Positions 1-8,063 are shown, numbered from the stretch's first letter. The stretch is 64,000 nt of DNA from an uncultured Eubacteriales bacterium (GCA_902496015.1 CABUZJ010000002.1:124001-188000), one strand, 5' to 3'. The notes: generated by a model not told the origin, from the letters alone. Program-made: numbers and translations.

Positions 1-1068
1 TTTCTATATGAAATTTCTAAAGAATATGATAATGTTATTGCTATTTCAGGTTGTCATGGAAAAACTACTACAACTGCAATGATTAGTCAAATTTTTATTG
101 ATGCAGGATTAAATCCTACTATTCATATTGGTGGTGAATTTTCTTATATTAATGGGAATGTTAAAATAGGGGATAAAAAGTTTTTTATTACTGAGGCATG
201 TGAATATAAAAATAATTTTTTAAAGTTGTCGCCTTTTGTTAGTGTTGTTTTAAATGTTCAATCTGACCATTTAGATTTCTTTAAAAACTTTGACAATGTT
301 AAGTTGGCATTTTTCAAGTTTTTAAAACGAACAAAAAAAGATGGATTTGTTATTACAAATATAGATGATGATAACATAATGGTGCCATGTTATACTAAAA
401 ATATGACATTCTCTATGTTCAATGCAGGGTTTGTTAATGCTGTAAATATTTGCGAATATGATGATGGAACTTTTAGTTTCGATTGCTTGGCTGATGGAGC
501 AATTAAGGGAAAAGTTAAGTTAAATGTGTGCGGGAAACACAATATTTATAATGCTCTTGCTAGCATTTTAGTGGCTCGTGTTTTTAATGTTTCTTTTGAG
601 AAAATTTTTAAAAGTTTAGAAAATTTTAAAGGTGTAGATCGTAGATTTCAACTAATGGGCAAAATAAACAAAGCAAGCATTATAATTGATTATGCACATC
701 ACCCAACTGAAATTGAAAGTAGTATAGAAACTGCGAAACGATTTACGAAAGGGAAGATTATTGCAATTTTCCAGCCACACACATATTCAAGAACTCAGGC
801 GTTTTTTAATGAATTCATTGATAGTCTTTCTGGTGCAGACAAAATTGCATTTTATTCTATTTACCCTGCAAGAGAAAATCCTATATTAGGAGTGAGTAAC
901 AATGCTTTAAGCGAATCAGCAAAACAAAGAAACTTAGATGCTTGTGCACTTAATAATTATGAAGAATTAAAAGATTTTATTTATAAAAATGCTAATCCTA
1001 AAAACACAATATTGATTCTAGGGGCAGGTGATTTTGTGGAAGTGTGTAATCAACTTGTGTTTGATTAA
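1..1068 (+). CDS. murC: UDP-N-acetylmuramate--L-alanine ligase (5' truncated by window)
   Basis: Adds L-alanine to UDP-MurNAc with ATP, a cytoplasmic step of peptidoglycan precursor synthesis. The frame is open from base 1, so the N-terminal UDP-binding part lies outside the window. The visible part starts at the ATP-binding loop SGCHGKTTTTAM (family form usually GTHGKTTT), then has the Mur ligase central domain and the C-terminal motif DYAHHPTEI that is typical of MurC. The stop is TAA at 1066-1068. The Thr-to-Cys change in the loop (GCHGK) is a mild variant, not obviously inactivating. The family call is firm; MurC rather than Mpl rests on the short C-terminal domain and general similarity. 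Confidence 0.95.
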   Translation, partial: FLYEISKEYDNVIAISGCHGKTTTTAMISQIFIDAGLNPTIHIGGEFSYINGNVKIGDKKFFITEACEYKNNFLKLSPFVSVVLNVQSDHLDFFKNFDNVKLAFFKFLKRTKKDGFVITNIDDDNIMVPCYTKNMTFSMFNAGFVNAVNICEYDDGTFSFDCLADGAIKGKVKLNVCGKHNIYNALASILVARVFNVSFEKIFKSLENFKGVDRRFQLMGKINKASIIIDYAHHPTEIESSIETAKRFTKGKIIAIFQPHTYSRTQAFFNEFIDSLSGADKIAFYSIYPARENPILGVSNNALSESAKQRNLDACALNNYEELKDFIYKNANPKNTILILGAGDFVEVCNQLVFD

Positions 1069-1110
1069 ATGTTTGACTAATAAGTTATTTTATGGTAATT
1101 TATAAAAATC

Positions 1111-1500
1111 ATGGAATTATTAGAAGATAGAAGATATTTAAGAGTTAAAAATTATTTGGAAGATAAAACGCAATCTAAATTTTATTTTAGTGATAAAGTT
1201 TATCTTTGCAAAATATTTCGAGAGATATTAGCATCTTTAAAATTTAATCATTTGAATAAAATAGAGCGCGAGATTTTTGTTGAGAATCCGCAACTTAAAG
1301 AACAGAATTGGGGTAATCAGTTAAAGAGATATGTTCTTTTAAATCTTGAAACAGAGCCAAAATTTAAACAAAACCCTGCAATTTATAAACATGTTAAAGA
1401 AATCATTGAAATTAATTCATTGATTAATGATATTTTAATTGTTTTAGACGAACAATCGCAAATTGTCAATTCCTTAAATCAGGGTATTGAAAAAGAATAA
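1111..1500 (+). CDS. Hypothetical protein, 129 aa
   Basis: I do not recognise a family. It is a soluble, mostly helical-looking charged protein with no signal peptide, membrane segment or Cys motif. It lies 42 nt after murC on the same strand. No Shine-Dalgarno sequence precedes the ATG. A TTGACT box at 1073-1078 followed after 17 nt by TAATTT (1096-1101, with an upstream TGG extension) ends 9 nt before the ATG, so a very short or absent leader is possible. Coding character is supported by uninterrupted frame and AT-rich codon use like its neighbours. Confidence 0.7.
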   Translation: MELLEDRRYLRVKNYLEDKTQSKFYFSDKVYLCKIFREILASLKFNHLNKIEREIFVENPQLKEQNWGNQLKRYVLLNLETEPKFKQNPAIYKHVKEIIEINSLINDILIVLDEQSQIVNSLNQGIEKE

Positions 1501-1553
1501 AATATTTGTATAAAATCTTAAAAGTTACTTAAACTATGGTTGAGGTGATTTTT

Positions 1554-1655
1554 ATGATATTTTTTAATTATGTTCCACCTATGGCAGATATTATGCAAGT
1601 TTTAGAAAATGGTTCAACAGATACTTATGTTTTTTGTGCACCCGAAACACTTTAA
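1554..1655 (+). CDS. Possible small protein, 33 aa
   Basis: A 33-codon frame starting MIFFNYVPPMADIMQ and ending in VFCAPETL. It is preceded by a good Shine-Dalgarno sequence (GAGGTGA, about 6 nt before the ATG). It sits alone between the 129-aa gene and the rpmE promoter. No family is recognised. The ribosome binding site is the main support; conservation is unknown, so it could be chance. Confidence 0.35.
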   Translation: MIFFNYVPPMADIMQVLENGSTDTYVFCAPETL

Positions 1656-1696
1656 CAGTTTTATTTAATTATTCTGTTTAAAAAATATTAAAATAC

Positions 1697-1725
1697 TTGA
1701 CAATTTATTTTATTTGTTTTAAAAT
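1697..1725 (+). promoter_or_regulatory. rpmE promoter
   Basis: TTGACA at 1697-1702, a 17-nt spacer and TAAAAT at 1720-1725 form a near-consensus vegetative promoter. Transcription should start near 1732, giving a leader of about 26 nt before the rpmE ATG at 1758. Confidence 0.75.
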
Positions 1726-1757
1726 AACAAAGCAATTTATTGTTGGAGGATAGGCTA

Positions 1758-1964
1758 ATGAAACAGAATATACATCCTGATTATCATAAGGCAACTTTTA
1801 AATGTGCTTGTGGTAATGAATTTGAATGTGGTACAACAAAAAAAGGTGATGAAATTAAGGTAGATATTTGCAATAAATGTCATCCTTATTTTACAGGCGC
1901 TCAAAAAATCGTTGATGCTGGTGGTAGGGTTGAGAAATTTAATAAACGCTATGGAAATAAATAG
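1758..1964 (+). CDS. rpmE: 50S ribosomal protein L31 (zinc-binding type)
   Basis: A 68-aa large-subunit ribosomal protein. It is the Cys-containing form: C16, C18, C38 and C41 (CAC...CNKC) form the zinc site, and the family motif HPYFTG follows. The start at 1758 is chosen over an in-frame TTG at 1740 because GGAGG at 1745-1749 gives correct spacing to this ATG and the protein then begins MKQNIHP as in the family. Its position just before prmC-prfA is the usual order in Firmicutes. It has its own promoter and is followed by two tandem terminator-like hairpins. Confidence 0.97.
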   Translation: MKQNIHPDYHKATFKCACGNEFECGTTKKGDEIKVDICNKCHPYFTGAQKIVDAGGRVEKFNKRYGNK

Positions 1965-1972
1965 CAATTTTT

Positions 1973-2037
1973 ATGCAAACACAATAAGTGCTTGCATTTT
2001 TCGTGTAGGAAAGTAAGTTCTTGCACGAATTTTTTTT
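1973..2037 (+). terminator. Tandem terminator hairpins between rpmE and prmC
   Basis: The first hairpin pairs 1973-1982 with 1988-1997 (one mismatch) and is followed by T5. The second pairs 2002-2011 with 2018-2027 (two G-T pairs) and is followed by T8 at 2030-2037. Both look like Rho-independent terminators for rpmE. The second ends only 5 nt before the prmC ATG, leaving little room for a separate prmC promoter. Confidence 0.75.
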
Positions 2038-2042
2038 AAAAT

Positions 2043-2870
2043 ATGAAAAGATATGAATTATTAAAAATAGTTAAAGACAAACTTGCAGTAAGTGGTGTAA
2101 TTGATACAAGCGAAGCAGAATTTTTACTGGCGTTAACACTGAAAATTAAGCGAAACGAAGTTTTCTCAAACAAAACCGTTTCTAAAAATGAAGAAAAGCA
2201 AGTTTATAAGAATTTAAAAAGGCGTGTAAAAGGTGTTCCAATTTCCATAATATTTAAAAGCGTAAATTTTTATGGAAGAGAATTTTATGTGAATACTAAC
2301 TGCCTTGCGCCAAGACCAGAAACCGAAGAACTTACAGCATTAGTTAATGAAAATTTAACTAATAAAAATGCTAAAATTTTAGACTTATGCACAGGAAGTG
2401 GGGCTATTGCGATAACGCTTAACTTAGAATTTAATTTTAATAATGTTATGGCTTGTGATAAATCTAGAATGACATTAAATATTGCTAAAAGAAATGCTAA
2501 GAAATTAAAATCTAATGTTAAATTTATAAAATCTAATTTGTTTTCAAAACTAAACGGGCAGAAATTTGATTTTATTGTTTCAAACCCACCTTATATAAGT
2601 GAAGAAGATTATGAACACTTAGATAAAGTTGTTAGAAATTTTGAACCTAAAATGGCATTGGTTGCTAAGGAAAATGGTCTTTGGTTTTATAAAAAAATTA
2701 TAAAACTTGCTCCGTTTTACTTAAATAAAGATGGTAAAATTGCTTTTGAAGTGGGAAAGAATCAAGCAAAATTAGTTGCACGACTTCTGCAACAAGATTA
2801 TAATAAAATTGAAATAGTGAAGGATTTAGAAGGCGTCGATCGCATGGTGATTGCCACATTAGGAGAATAG
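2043..2870 (+). CDS. prmC: Peptide chain release factor N5-glutamine methyltransferase
   Basis: Methylates the Gln of the GGQ motif in release factors using S-adenosylmethionine, raising termination efficiency. At 275 aa it has normal length: a helical N-terminal release-factor-binding domain, then a Rossmann methyltransferase with ILDLCTGSGAI (SAM loop, about residue 115) and the catalytic SNPPYIS motif (about residue 180). It is 2 nt upstream of its substrate gene prfA, the classic pairing. The ATG has no Shine-Dalgarno sequence because it directly follows a terminator T-run; the N-terminus nevertheless fits the family. Confidence 0.96.
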   Translation: MKRYELLKIVKDKLAVSGVIDTSEAEFLLALTLKIKRNEVFSNKTVSKNEEKQVYKNLKRRVKGVPISIIFKSVNFYGREFYVNTNCLAPRPETEELTALVNENLTNKNAKILDLCTGSGAIAITLNLEFNFNNVMACDKSRMTLNIAKRNAKKLKSNVKFIKSNLFSKLNGQKFDFIVSNPPYISEEDYEHLDKVVRNFEPKMALVAKENGLWFYKKIIKLAPFYLNKDGKIAFEVGKNQAKLVARLLQQDYNKIEIVKDLEGVDRMVIATLGE

Positions 2871-2872
2871 TT

Positions 2873-3940
2873 ATGATAGAAAAATTAAAACAATTAAAAC
2901 TTAAATTTGAAGAACTTACAAAGAAAATTAGTGACCCTGAAATTCTTGCAGATCAACAAACATGGCAGAGATTGGTTAAAGAGCATGCGGAACTTTCACC
3001 AATTATTGAAAAATATGATGAATATGTTAAATGTGAAAAAGATATGAATGAGGCCTTAGAACTACAACAAATTGAAAGTGATCAAGATATGATTAATTTG
3101 CTTGAAGAAGAATGGCAATCTTGTAAAACAAGACTTGGTGAAATTGAACATGAACTTAAAGTACTTTTACTTCCAAAAGATGAAGATGATGACAAAAATG
3201 TTATTATTGAAATTAGAGCGGGTGCTGGTGGCGATGAAGCAGGGCTTTTTGCAGCCGAATTAAAGAGAATGTATACTTTGTTTGCTGATAAACATCATTT
3301 TCAAATCGAAGAACTTGACGGCAATTATACTGAGGCTGGTGGAGTTAAGGAAGTTACATTTATGGTGAAAGGTAAAGGTGCATTTTCACTTTTTAAGTTT
3401 GAAAGCGGTGTGCATAGAGTTCAACGAGTTCCTGAAACTGAAAGCCAAGGAAGAGTGCACACATCTACTGCAACTGTCGCAGTTCTTCCAGAAGCAACTA
3501 ATGTTAATGTTGAAATTAATGAAAAAGATTTGGAAATTGAAACTTATAGAAGTGGTGGTGCAGGTGGACAACATGTTAATAAAACCGAAAGTGCTATAAG
3601 AATTTTACATAAACCAACGGGAATAGTTGTTGCTTGTCAAGATGAAAGAAGTCAAGTAAAGAACCGTGAAAAGGCATTAGCATGGCTTAAAGCAAAACTT
3701 TATGATTATTATCAGGGACAGGCAGATAAAGAATATGCTGAAACAAGAAGACTGCAAGTTGGTAGCGGGGATCGTAGTGAAAAAATAAGAACTTATAACT
3801 TTCCACAAAATCGTGTTACAGATCATAGAATAAACTTAACTCTTTATAACCTTGATTCTTTTATGAATGGTAACATTGAAGAAATGGTAGAAGCATTGCG
3901 TTTAGCTGACCAACAAGCAAGGCTTGAAAAACTAGATTGA
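2873..3940 (+). CDS. prfA: Peptide chain release factor 1
   Basis: Recognises UAA and UAG stop codons in the ribosomal A site and triggers hydrolysis of peptidyl-tRNA. The 355-aa protein has the coiled N-terminal domain, the codon-reading PxT motif as PET (about residues 186-188, within HRVQRVPETESQGRVHTS) that separates RF1 from RF2 (SPF), and the catalytic GGQ loop AGGQHVNKTESA near residue 230. AGGAGA lies just before the ATG, inside the end of prmC, so the two are co-transcribed and probably translationally coupled. It ends in TGA, showing that TGA is a real stop here. Confidence 0.98.
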   Translation: MIEKLKQLKLKFEELTKKISDPEILADQQTWQRLVKEHAELSPIIEKYDEYVKCEKDMNEALELQQIESDQDMINLLEEEWQSCKTRLGEIEHELKVLLLPKDEDDDKNVIIEIRAGAGGDEAGLFAAELKRMYTLFADKHHFQIEELDGNYTEAGGVKEVTFMVKGKGAFSLFKFESGVHRVQRVPETESQGRVHTSTATVAVLPEATNVNVEINEKDLEIETYRSGGAGGQHVNKTESAIRILHKPTGIVVACQDERSQVKNREKALAWLKAKLYDYYQGQADKEYAETRRLQVGSGDRSEKIRTYNFPQNRVTDHRINLTLYNLDSFMNGNIEEMVEALRLADQQARLEKLD

Positions 3941-3970
3941 ATTTTTGTTTTAATTAATCTTATATAAAAT

Positions 3971-4003
3971 AAGGTGTTATGTTAAGCATAACACCTTATT
4001 TTT
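3971..4003 (+). terminator. Rho-independent terminator after prfA
   Basis: Perfect 11-bp stem AAGGTGTTATG / CATAACACCTT with loop TTAAG, followed by a T-rich tail. Confidence 0.9.
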
Positions 4004-4013
4004 AAGTTAGGTA

Positions 4014-4042
4014 TTTACAATTTCTTTGGTTTATTGTATATT
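4014..4042 (+). promoter_or_regulatory. Promoter of kinase-like gene (leaderless geometry)
   Basis: TTTACA at 4014-4019, 17-nt spacer, TATATT at 4037-4042, then 6 nt to the ATG at 4049. No Shine-Dalgarno sequence is present, so the mRNA probably starts at or next to the ATG. Confidence 0.65.
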
Positions 4043-4048
4043 ATTATT

Positions 4049-5035
4049 ATGAATTGCAATATTAAAAATTATCAGCAGATTTTAATTGAGCAAATACCAT
4101 ATTTAAAAAATAAAAACCATTTATGTGGTGGTGAAGGTATTGCTTATTTTGTTGATGAAAATTTTGTAATTAAAAAATATATTGATGATATTGAAAAGCC
4201 TGAATTTGAGAACCAATTTGAATTGTTTTGCAAAGAGTGGCAAAATTATGCAAATTTAGGTTTTAGTATTCCTAAACTTTATGCGTGGGCTAAGGTTTTA
4301 AATTACAATTATTATAGTGGAAAAGAAAAAAATAAATATAATTATTATGTTTTACAAGAAAGAGTGAAAGGTAGAAAACTTTTTTATGGCGACTTAATAG
4401 ATATTTATTCAACTTTAAAAATAGACCTGCCTTTTGATAAATATAAACAATTGATTAATACCCCTAATATTAATGTTGATTTGTTTGAACATATTGTTAA
4501 AACTTATTTAAATTATATAATAGAAAATAACTTGAGCCTTGCAAATATGTCAGAAAGCGAATTGAATAATTTTATTGAGCAAACCTATAAAATTTATATG
4601 TTTGCTAAATATTGTAAGCCAGATTTACATCCATCTAATGTGTTAATCGATAAAGAAAAATTAACACTTATAGACCCAGAAATTATATTAGAAAATATAA
4701 AATTTAAGGGTAAAAGTGAGAAAATGTTAAACGAAATGTTTTTATGTGAAATATTGAATTTATTTGAGTGCAATTTTTATATTTCAAGTCGTGATTATGG
4801 TTTGCAAAAAGTTACAAATGGTTATTGTGATATACAAAAAGAAATTAGATTAAATAAAGAAGTATGCGAACAAGCCATAAGGAAATTGGTTGGTGCAGTA
4901 AAAAATGTTTGTAATAGTCATAAATTTTCTAACTTTAACTTTTATAGAAGAATTGCTGAAACCTATGACGATATATTAGGAGAGGGGAAAGGGCAAAAAT
5001 TACTAAATGATTGCGATATTGAGTTAGAATTATAA
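4049..5035 (+). CDS. Protein-kinase-like / aminoglycoside-phosphotransferase-fold protein
   Basis: About 328 aa with a kinase-like fold. A glycine-rich strand-loop (GGEGIAYFVDENFVIKKY, about residues 27-44) supplies a candidate ATP-binding Lys. The segment KPDLHPSNVLID matches the APH/fructosamine-kinase catalytic loop (usual form HGDLHPSN), and LIDPE is the metal-binding DFG equivalent. The substrate is unknown; it could phosphorylate a small molecule or protein. ATG 4049 is preferred over TTG 4034 because the -10 box overlaps the latter. It is a single-gene unit between a terminator and a convergent XRE gene. Confidence 0.7.
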   Translation: MNCNIKNYQQILIEQIPYLKNKNHLCGGEGIAYFVDENFVIKKYIDDIEKPEFENQFELFCKEWQNYANLGFSIPKLYAWAKVLNYNYYSGKEKNKYNYYVLQERVKGRKLFYGDLIDIYSTLKIDLPFDKYKQLINTPNINVDLFEHIVKTYLNYIIENNLSLANMSESELNNFIEQTYKIYMFAKYCKPDLHPSNVLIDKEKLTLIDPEIILENIKFKGKSEKMLNEMFLCEILNLFECNFYISSRDYGLQKVTNGYCDIQKEIRLNKEVCEQAIRKLVGAVKNVCNSHKFSNFNFYRRIAETYDDILGEGKGQKLLNDCDIELEL

Positions 5036-5046
5036 GAATTAATTAA

Positions 5047-5075
5047 AAAATACGGGTTAAACCGTATTTTTATAT
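5047..5075. terminator. Bidirectional terminator
   Basis: Short hairpin TACGG / CCGTA flanked by an A-run on the left and a T-run on the right, between the stop codons of convergent genes; it can serve both strands. Confidence 0.7.
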
Positions 5076-5288
5076 CTTTTTGTTATTTCCATCTTCAAAT
5101 TTGAAAAGGTCATTAGGGGTGCAATTAAATATATTGCAAAGTAATTCAATATTATCATATTGAATTGATTTTGTTTGATTATTTACCATTTTATTAAAAT
5201 TTTGGTAACTCATACCCATTTGAACATAAAGCCAATATTTTGTTTTACCTTTGTTTTTTAACATTTCTAAAACATTTAATTTTATCAT
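5070..5288 (-). CDS. XRE-family small HTH regulator, 72 aa
   Basis: A single Cro/CI-type helix-turn-helix protein. The segment from about residue 14 to 65 shows the five-helix pattern (GKTKYWLYVQMGMSYQNFNK as helices 2-3, then NIELLCNIFNCTPNDLFKF), as in the YozG-like group. It has no sensor domain. It is divergent from a small membrane protein gene, and an 11-nt inverted sequence (ATTATCTAATG / CATTAGATAAT) overlaps the predicted start point of each gene. I infer that it represses both itself and the membrane protein. A GGAAAGG Shine-Dalgarno sequence precedes the ATG. Confidence 0.88.
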   Translation of the reverse strand: MIKLNVLEMLKNKGKTKYWLYVQMGMSYQNFNKMVNNQTKSIQYDNIELLCNIFNCTPNDLFKFEDGNNKKI

Positions 5289-5300
5289 ATTTACCTTTCC

Positions 5301-5381
5301 ATTATCTAATGTAATAATTATATATTCAATTTTTTGTTGACATATAGATTATTTCATTATATAATGTATTCATTAGATAAT
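5301..5381. promoter_or_regulatory. Divergent promoters with symmetric XRE operator
   Basis: Rightward promoter: TTGACA 5337-5342, 17-nt spacer, TATAAT 5360-5365. Exactly 5 nt after it comes CATTAGATAAT (5371-5381). Leftward promoter: TATAAT (forward 5317-5322), and again exactly 5 nt after it comes CATTAGATAAT on the reverse strand (forward 5301-5311, ATTATCTAATG). The same 11-mer thus covers both start points in the same position relative to each -10 box, the layout of an autoregulated repressor operator. Confidence 0.75.
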
Positions 5382-5415
5382 ATTATTATTCTAAAATTTA
5401 CAAAGGAGAGGTTAA

Positions 5416-5751
5416 ATGAACGAAAATAACAACGAAAATAAGGTGAGTTATAATGATGAAAAGCACTTTCAAAATAATTCTAATATGCAAGGCAACTTAA
5501 ATCAAAACAAAAATGTTGGAGGGGAAAGTAAGGCAGGAATAGGAGTTTTATGTGCTTTACTTTTAGGTTTGATTGGGCTTTTAATAGGTTATTTACTTTA
5601 TAAAGATAGAAAACTTGAATATGAGTGGCAAACTTTTTTAAAAGCTTGGATATGGACTTATGTTATTGAAATAGCGATAGCAATATTGATTTTTAGTTTT
5701 TATCTTTTTGCATTAAATTCATCTATATCTACTATGAATAGTATGTATTAA
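5416..5751 (+). CDS. Small membrane protein, Asn-rich N-terminus
   Basis: 111 aa. Residues 1-38 are hydrophilic and Asn/Gln-rich; two hydrophobic segments follow (about 40-62 and 80-102) separated by a charged loop (YKDRKLEYEWQTFLKAW). No enzymatic motif is visible. It has a strong GGAGAGG Shine-Dalgarno sequence and a consensus promoter, and probably answers to the divergent XRE regulator. Possible roles include stress membrane protein or toxin-like partner, but nothing in the sequence decides this. Confidence 0.75.
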   Translation: MNENNNENKVSYNDEKHFQNNSNMQGNLNQNKNVGGESKAGIGVLCALLLGLIGLLIGYLLYKDRKLEYEWQTFLKAWIWTYVIEIAIAILIFSFYLFALNSSISTMNSMY

Positions 5752-5766
5752 TTTAATCTTAAAATT

Positions 5767-5794
5767 AAGGAGTTAAATTTAACTCCTTTTTTAT
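5767..5794 (+). terminator. Rho-independent terminator
   Basis: Stem AAGGAGTTAAA / TTTAACTCCTT followed by T6; ends the small membrane protein unit. Confidence 0.85.
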
Positions 5795-5802
5795 TTAAAT
5801 TA

Positions 5803-5831
5803 TTGTTAAAAGTTTTTTAGTTTGTTATAAT
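5803..5831 (+). promoter_or_regulatory. uvrC promoter (leaderless geometry)
   Basis: TTGTTA 5803-5808, 17-nt spacer, TATAAT 5826-5831, 6 nt to ATG 5838, no Shine-Dalgarno sequence. Confidence 0.75.
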
Positions 5832-5837
5832 TAAATT

Positions 5838-7667
5838 ATGGAAAATGAAAACATTAATAGACTTAAAGATAAAGTTTTAACATTGCCACTTTTAAGTGGT
5901 GTTTATTTGATGAAAAATAATAATGGTGAAATTATATATGTTGGAAAAGCTAAAAAGTTGAGAAATAGAGTAAAGCAATATTTTGATAATTCACCAAAAA
6001 ATATTAAAACACAAATTATGGCAAGTAATGTTTTTGATTTTGATTACATTATAACTGATAGTGAGTTAGATGCTTTTAATTTGGAAAATACATTAATTAA
6101 AAAATATAAGCCTAAATACAATATTTTACTTAAAGACGATAAATCTTTCCCATATATTTATATTAATAGGGGGGAACGCTTCCCAAGAATACAAGTAGTT
6201 AGACGCCCTAAACAAACAAAAGGTTTGTTTGGTCCATTTGTAACGGGAATGAGCGTTAGCGAAATTATTAATTGCATTAAAACAGCATTTAAAGTCAGGT
6301 GGTGCAACATAGATTTTAATAGAACAAAATCTAAATCTAGGCCATGTTTACATGGTGAAATTGGAGATTGTGTTGCTCCATGTGTTGGCAAAGTTAGCGA
6401 AGAAGAATATAACAAAATTATAGATGATGTTGAAGATTTTTTGAATGGGAAAACTGCAAAAATTAAAGCACTTTTAACCGAGCGAATGAAAGCTTTTGCA
6501 CAAGAAGAAAAGTTTGAAAAGGCATTAGAAATAAGAAAACAACTAGAAAGCATTGATTTACTAGATAATGACATAATTACTGAATTAAAAGGAGTTTCTA
6601 GTATAGACATTTTTGGATATAGCCAACTTGATGAACTAAGTGCTTTTAATGTTATGATGATAAGAAATGGTAAGAATGTGGGGCAAGTAAATTTTCCTAG
6701 CACGCTTTATGCTTCTAGTGAAGCTGACGCTATGCTTTCATTTATTAGTAATTACTATTCTAATCAGGGAATTGTTCCAAAAGAAATTGTTTGCATGCAA
6801 CTGGGGAAACAAGAAGGAGAATTATTAAAAAAGTTTTTAGATAATAAATTTGATGTTAACATTAAAATCACTTTACCTGAAAGGGGTATTAAAGTTCAAC
6901 TTTGTAAAAATTCAATAAAAAATGCTTTAGAATATGCCACTCATTCACAAGATAGAATTGCTAGGCACGAAAGATTGACAATAGATGCACAAAATGAGTT
7001 AGCAGAAATATTAGGCACTGGCAAGGTTTATCGAATTGAAGGTTATGACATATCTAATATTAGTGGAACTAATAATGTGGCATCAATGGTTGTTTTTGAA
7101 AATGGTGAGCCTGCAAAAAAGGAATATAGGAAATTTAAAATTAAAACAGTTGAAGGGGCAAATGATTTTGCAAGCATGGCAGAAACATTAAGGCGAAGGC
7201 TTAATAGATTTAAAAATGGAGATAAAAATTTTGACAAAAAACCAGATATTATTTTAATTGATGGCGGGTTAGGCCAACTGCATTCAGCAAAGGAAATAAT
7301 AGATGAATTGGGACTTGATATTGCTGTAATTAGTCTTGCTAAAAAAGATGAGGAGATTTACACTACCACAAGTAATATGCCGTTAAAATTAAGCAGAGAT
7401 AATTATGCCTTAAAACTTTTACAACGAGTGAGAGATGAAGCCCATAGGTTTGCAATTACATATCATAGGTCTTTAAGAAATAAAGATTATGAAAGTGAGT
7501 TGACCCAAATTGATGGAATAGGGAAAAAAAGATTAAATGCTATTTATAAATATTTTAAAACAGTAGAAAATTTAAATAATGCAACGCCTGACGACATTGC
7601 AATGGTAGATGGAATTGGGGCAAAAACAGCATTAGACATTTATAATAAAATTCATAAGAAGGTCTAG
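5838..7667 (+). CDS. uvrC: Excinuclease ABC subunit C
   Basis: Makes the dual incisions beside DNA lesions in nucleotide excision repair, acting with UvrA and UvrB. The 609-aa protein has the expected order: GIY-YIG nuclease (LSGVYLMKNNNGEIIYVGKA, near residue 18-40), a Cys cluster (RPCLHGEIGDCVAPC), the UVR UvrB-binding helix pair (about 213-240), the RNase H-like nuclease (EGYDISNISGTNNVASMVVF) and a tandem helix-hairpin-helix at the C-terminus (IDGIGKKRLNAIYK and VDGIGAKTALDIY). It is a single-gene unit with a promoter whose -10 box is 6 nt from the ATG. Confidence 0.98.
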   Translation: MENENINRLKDKVLTLPLLSGVYLMKNNNGEIIYVGKAKKLRNRVKQYFDNSPKNIKTQIMASNVFDFDYIITDSELDAFNLENTLIKKYKPKYNILLKDDKSFPYIYINRGERFPRIQVVRRPKQTKGLFGPFVTGMSVSEIINCIKTAFKVRWCNIDFNRTKSKSRPCLHGEIGDCVAPCVGKVSEEEYNKIIDDVEDFLNGKTAKIKALLTERMKAFAQEEKFEKALEIRKQLESIDLLDNDIITELKGVSSIDIFGYSQLDELSAFNVMMIRNGKNVGQVNFPSTLYASSEADAMLSFISNYYSNQGIVPKEIVCMQLGKQEGELLKKFLDNKFDVNIKITLPERGIKVQLCKNSIKNALEYATHSQDRIARHERLTIDAQNELAEILGTGKVYRIEGYDISNISGTNNVASMVVFENGEPAKKEYRKFKIKTVEGANDFASMAETLRRRLNRFKNGDKNFDKKPDIILIDGGLGQLHSAKEIIDELGLDIAVISLAKKDEEIYTTTSNMPLKLSRDNYALKLLQRVRDEAHRFAITYHRSLRNKDYESELTQIDGIGKKRLNAIYKYFKTVENLNNATPDDIAMVDGIGAKTALDIYNKIHKKV

Positions 7668-7790
7668 TTTGCATTTAGAAAAAATTATTATTAATATTAA
7701 TTTAATAAAACAAAAAATAATAGTCATTTTGTAAAATAGTTATTAAAATATACGAACACTTATTTACAATTCTATTTTATATGACCAAAA

Positions 7791-7818
7791 TTGACAAATA
7801 TATATAAAACGATATAAG
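7791..7818 (+). promoter_or_regulatory. Promoter of small transcript
   Basis: TTGACA 7791-7796, 16-nt spacer, TATAAG 7813-7818. Predicted start near 7825, 24 nt before a 14-codon frame and about 115 nt before a terminator. Confidence 0.65.
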
Positions 7819-7848
7819 ATTGTGGCATATCACTTTGGGAGAATACTG

Positions 7849-7893
7849 ATGAAAAAAGGCATTGTTAATTTTTTAATTGGGAAGGTAAAATAA
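7849..7893 (+). CDS. Possible 14-aa basic peptide (MKKGIVNFLIGKVK)
   Basis: The frame has its own promoter (7791-7818), a GGGAGA ribosome binding site at 7837-7842 with 6-nt spacing, and a terminator at 7915-7942, so it fills a dedicated transcript of about 115 nt. The peptide has four Lys, no acidic residue and a hydrophobic centre, like short amphipathic membrane-active peptides. Alternatives are a small regulatory RNA in which the frame is incidental. No homologue is known to me. The rest of the 396-nt gap between uvrC and the next gene holds nothing else I can support except the promoter of the downstream gene. Confidence 0.4.
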   Translation: MKKGIVNFLIGKVK

Positions 7894-7914
7894 TAAAATA
7901 AAAAAACTTATAAC

Positions 7915-7942
7915 AAAGCAATGCTTAAAAGCATTGTTTTTT
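7915..7942 (+). terminator. Terminator of small transcript
   Basis: Hairpin CAATGC / GCATTG (loop TTAAAA) extended by A-T pairs and followed by T6. Confidence 0.75.
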
Positions 7943-8016
7943 AATGCTTTTTTAAATAAATATTTATTATATAGAGCAAACTAGATTAAATAAATAAATT
8001 AAAAAGTGTTATTTAT

Positions 8017-8046
8017 TTGACAAAATTTGATTAAAAAAATTATAAT
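8017..8046 (+). promoter_or_regulatory. Promoter of secreted protein gene
   Basis: TTGACA 8017-8022, 18-nt spacer, TATAAT 8041-8046; start codon at 8064. Confidence 0.7.
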
Positions 8047-8063
8047 GCATTTAGGTATAAGAG

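Noticed and set aside
6158..6703. 181-aa reverse frame inside uvrC
   Set aside because: Fully antisense to conserved uvrC sequence, with Ser/Leu-rich composition typical of a shadow frame.
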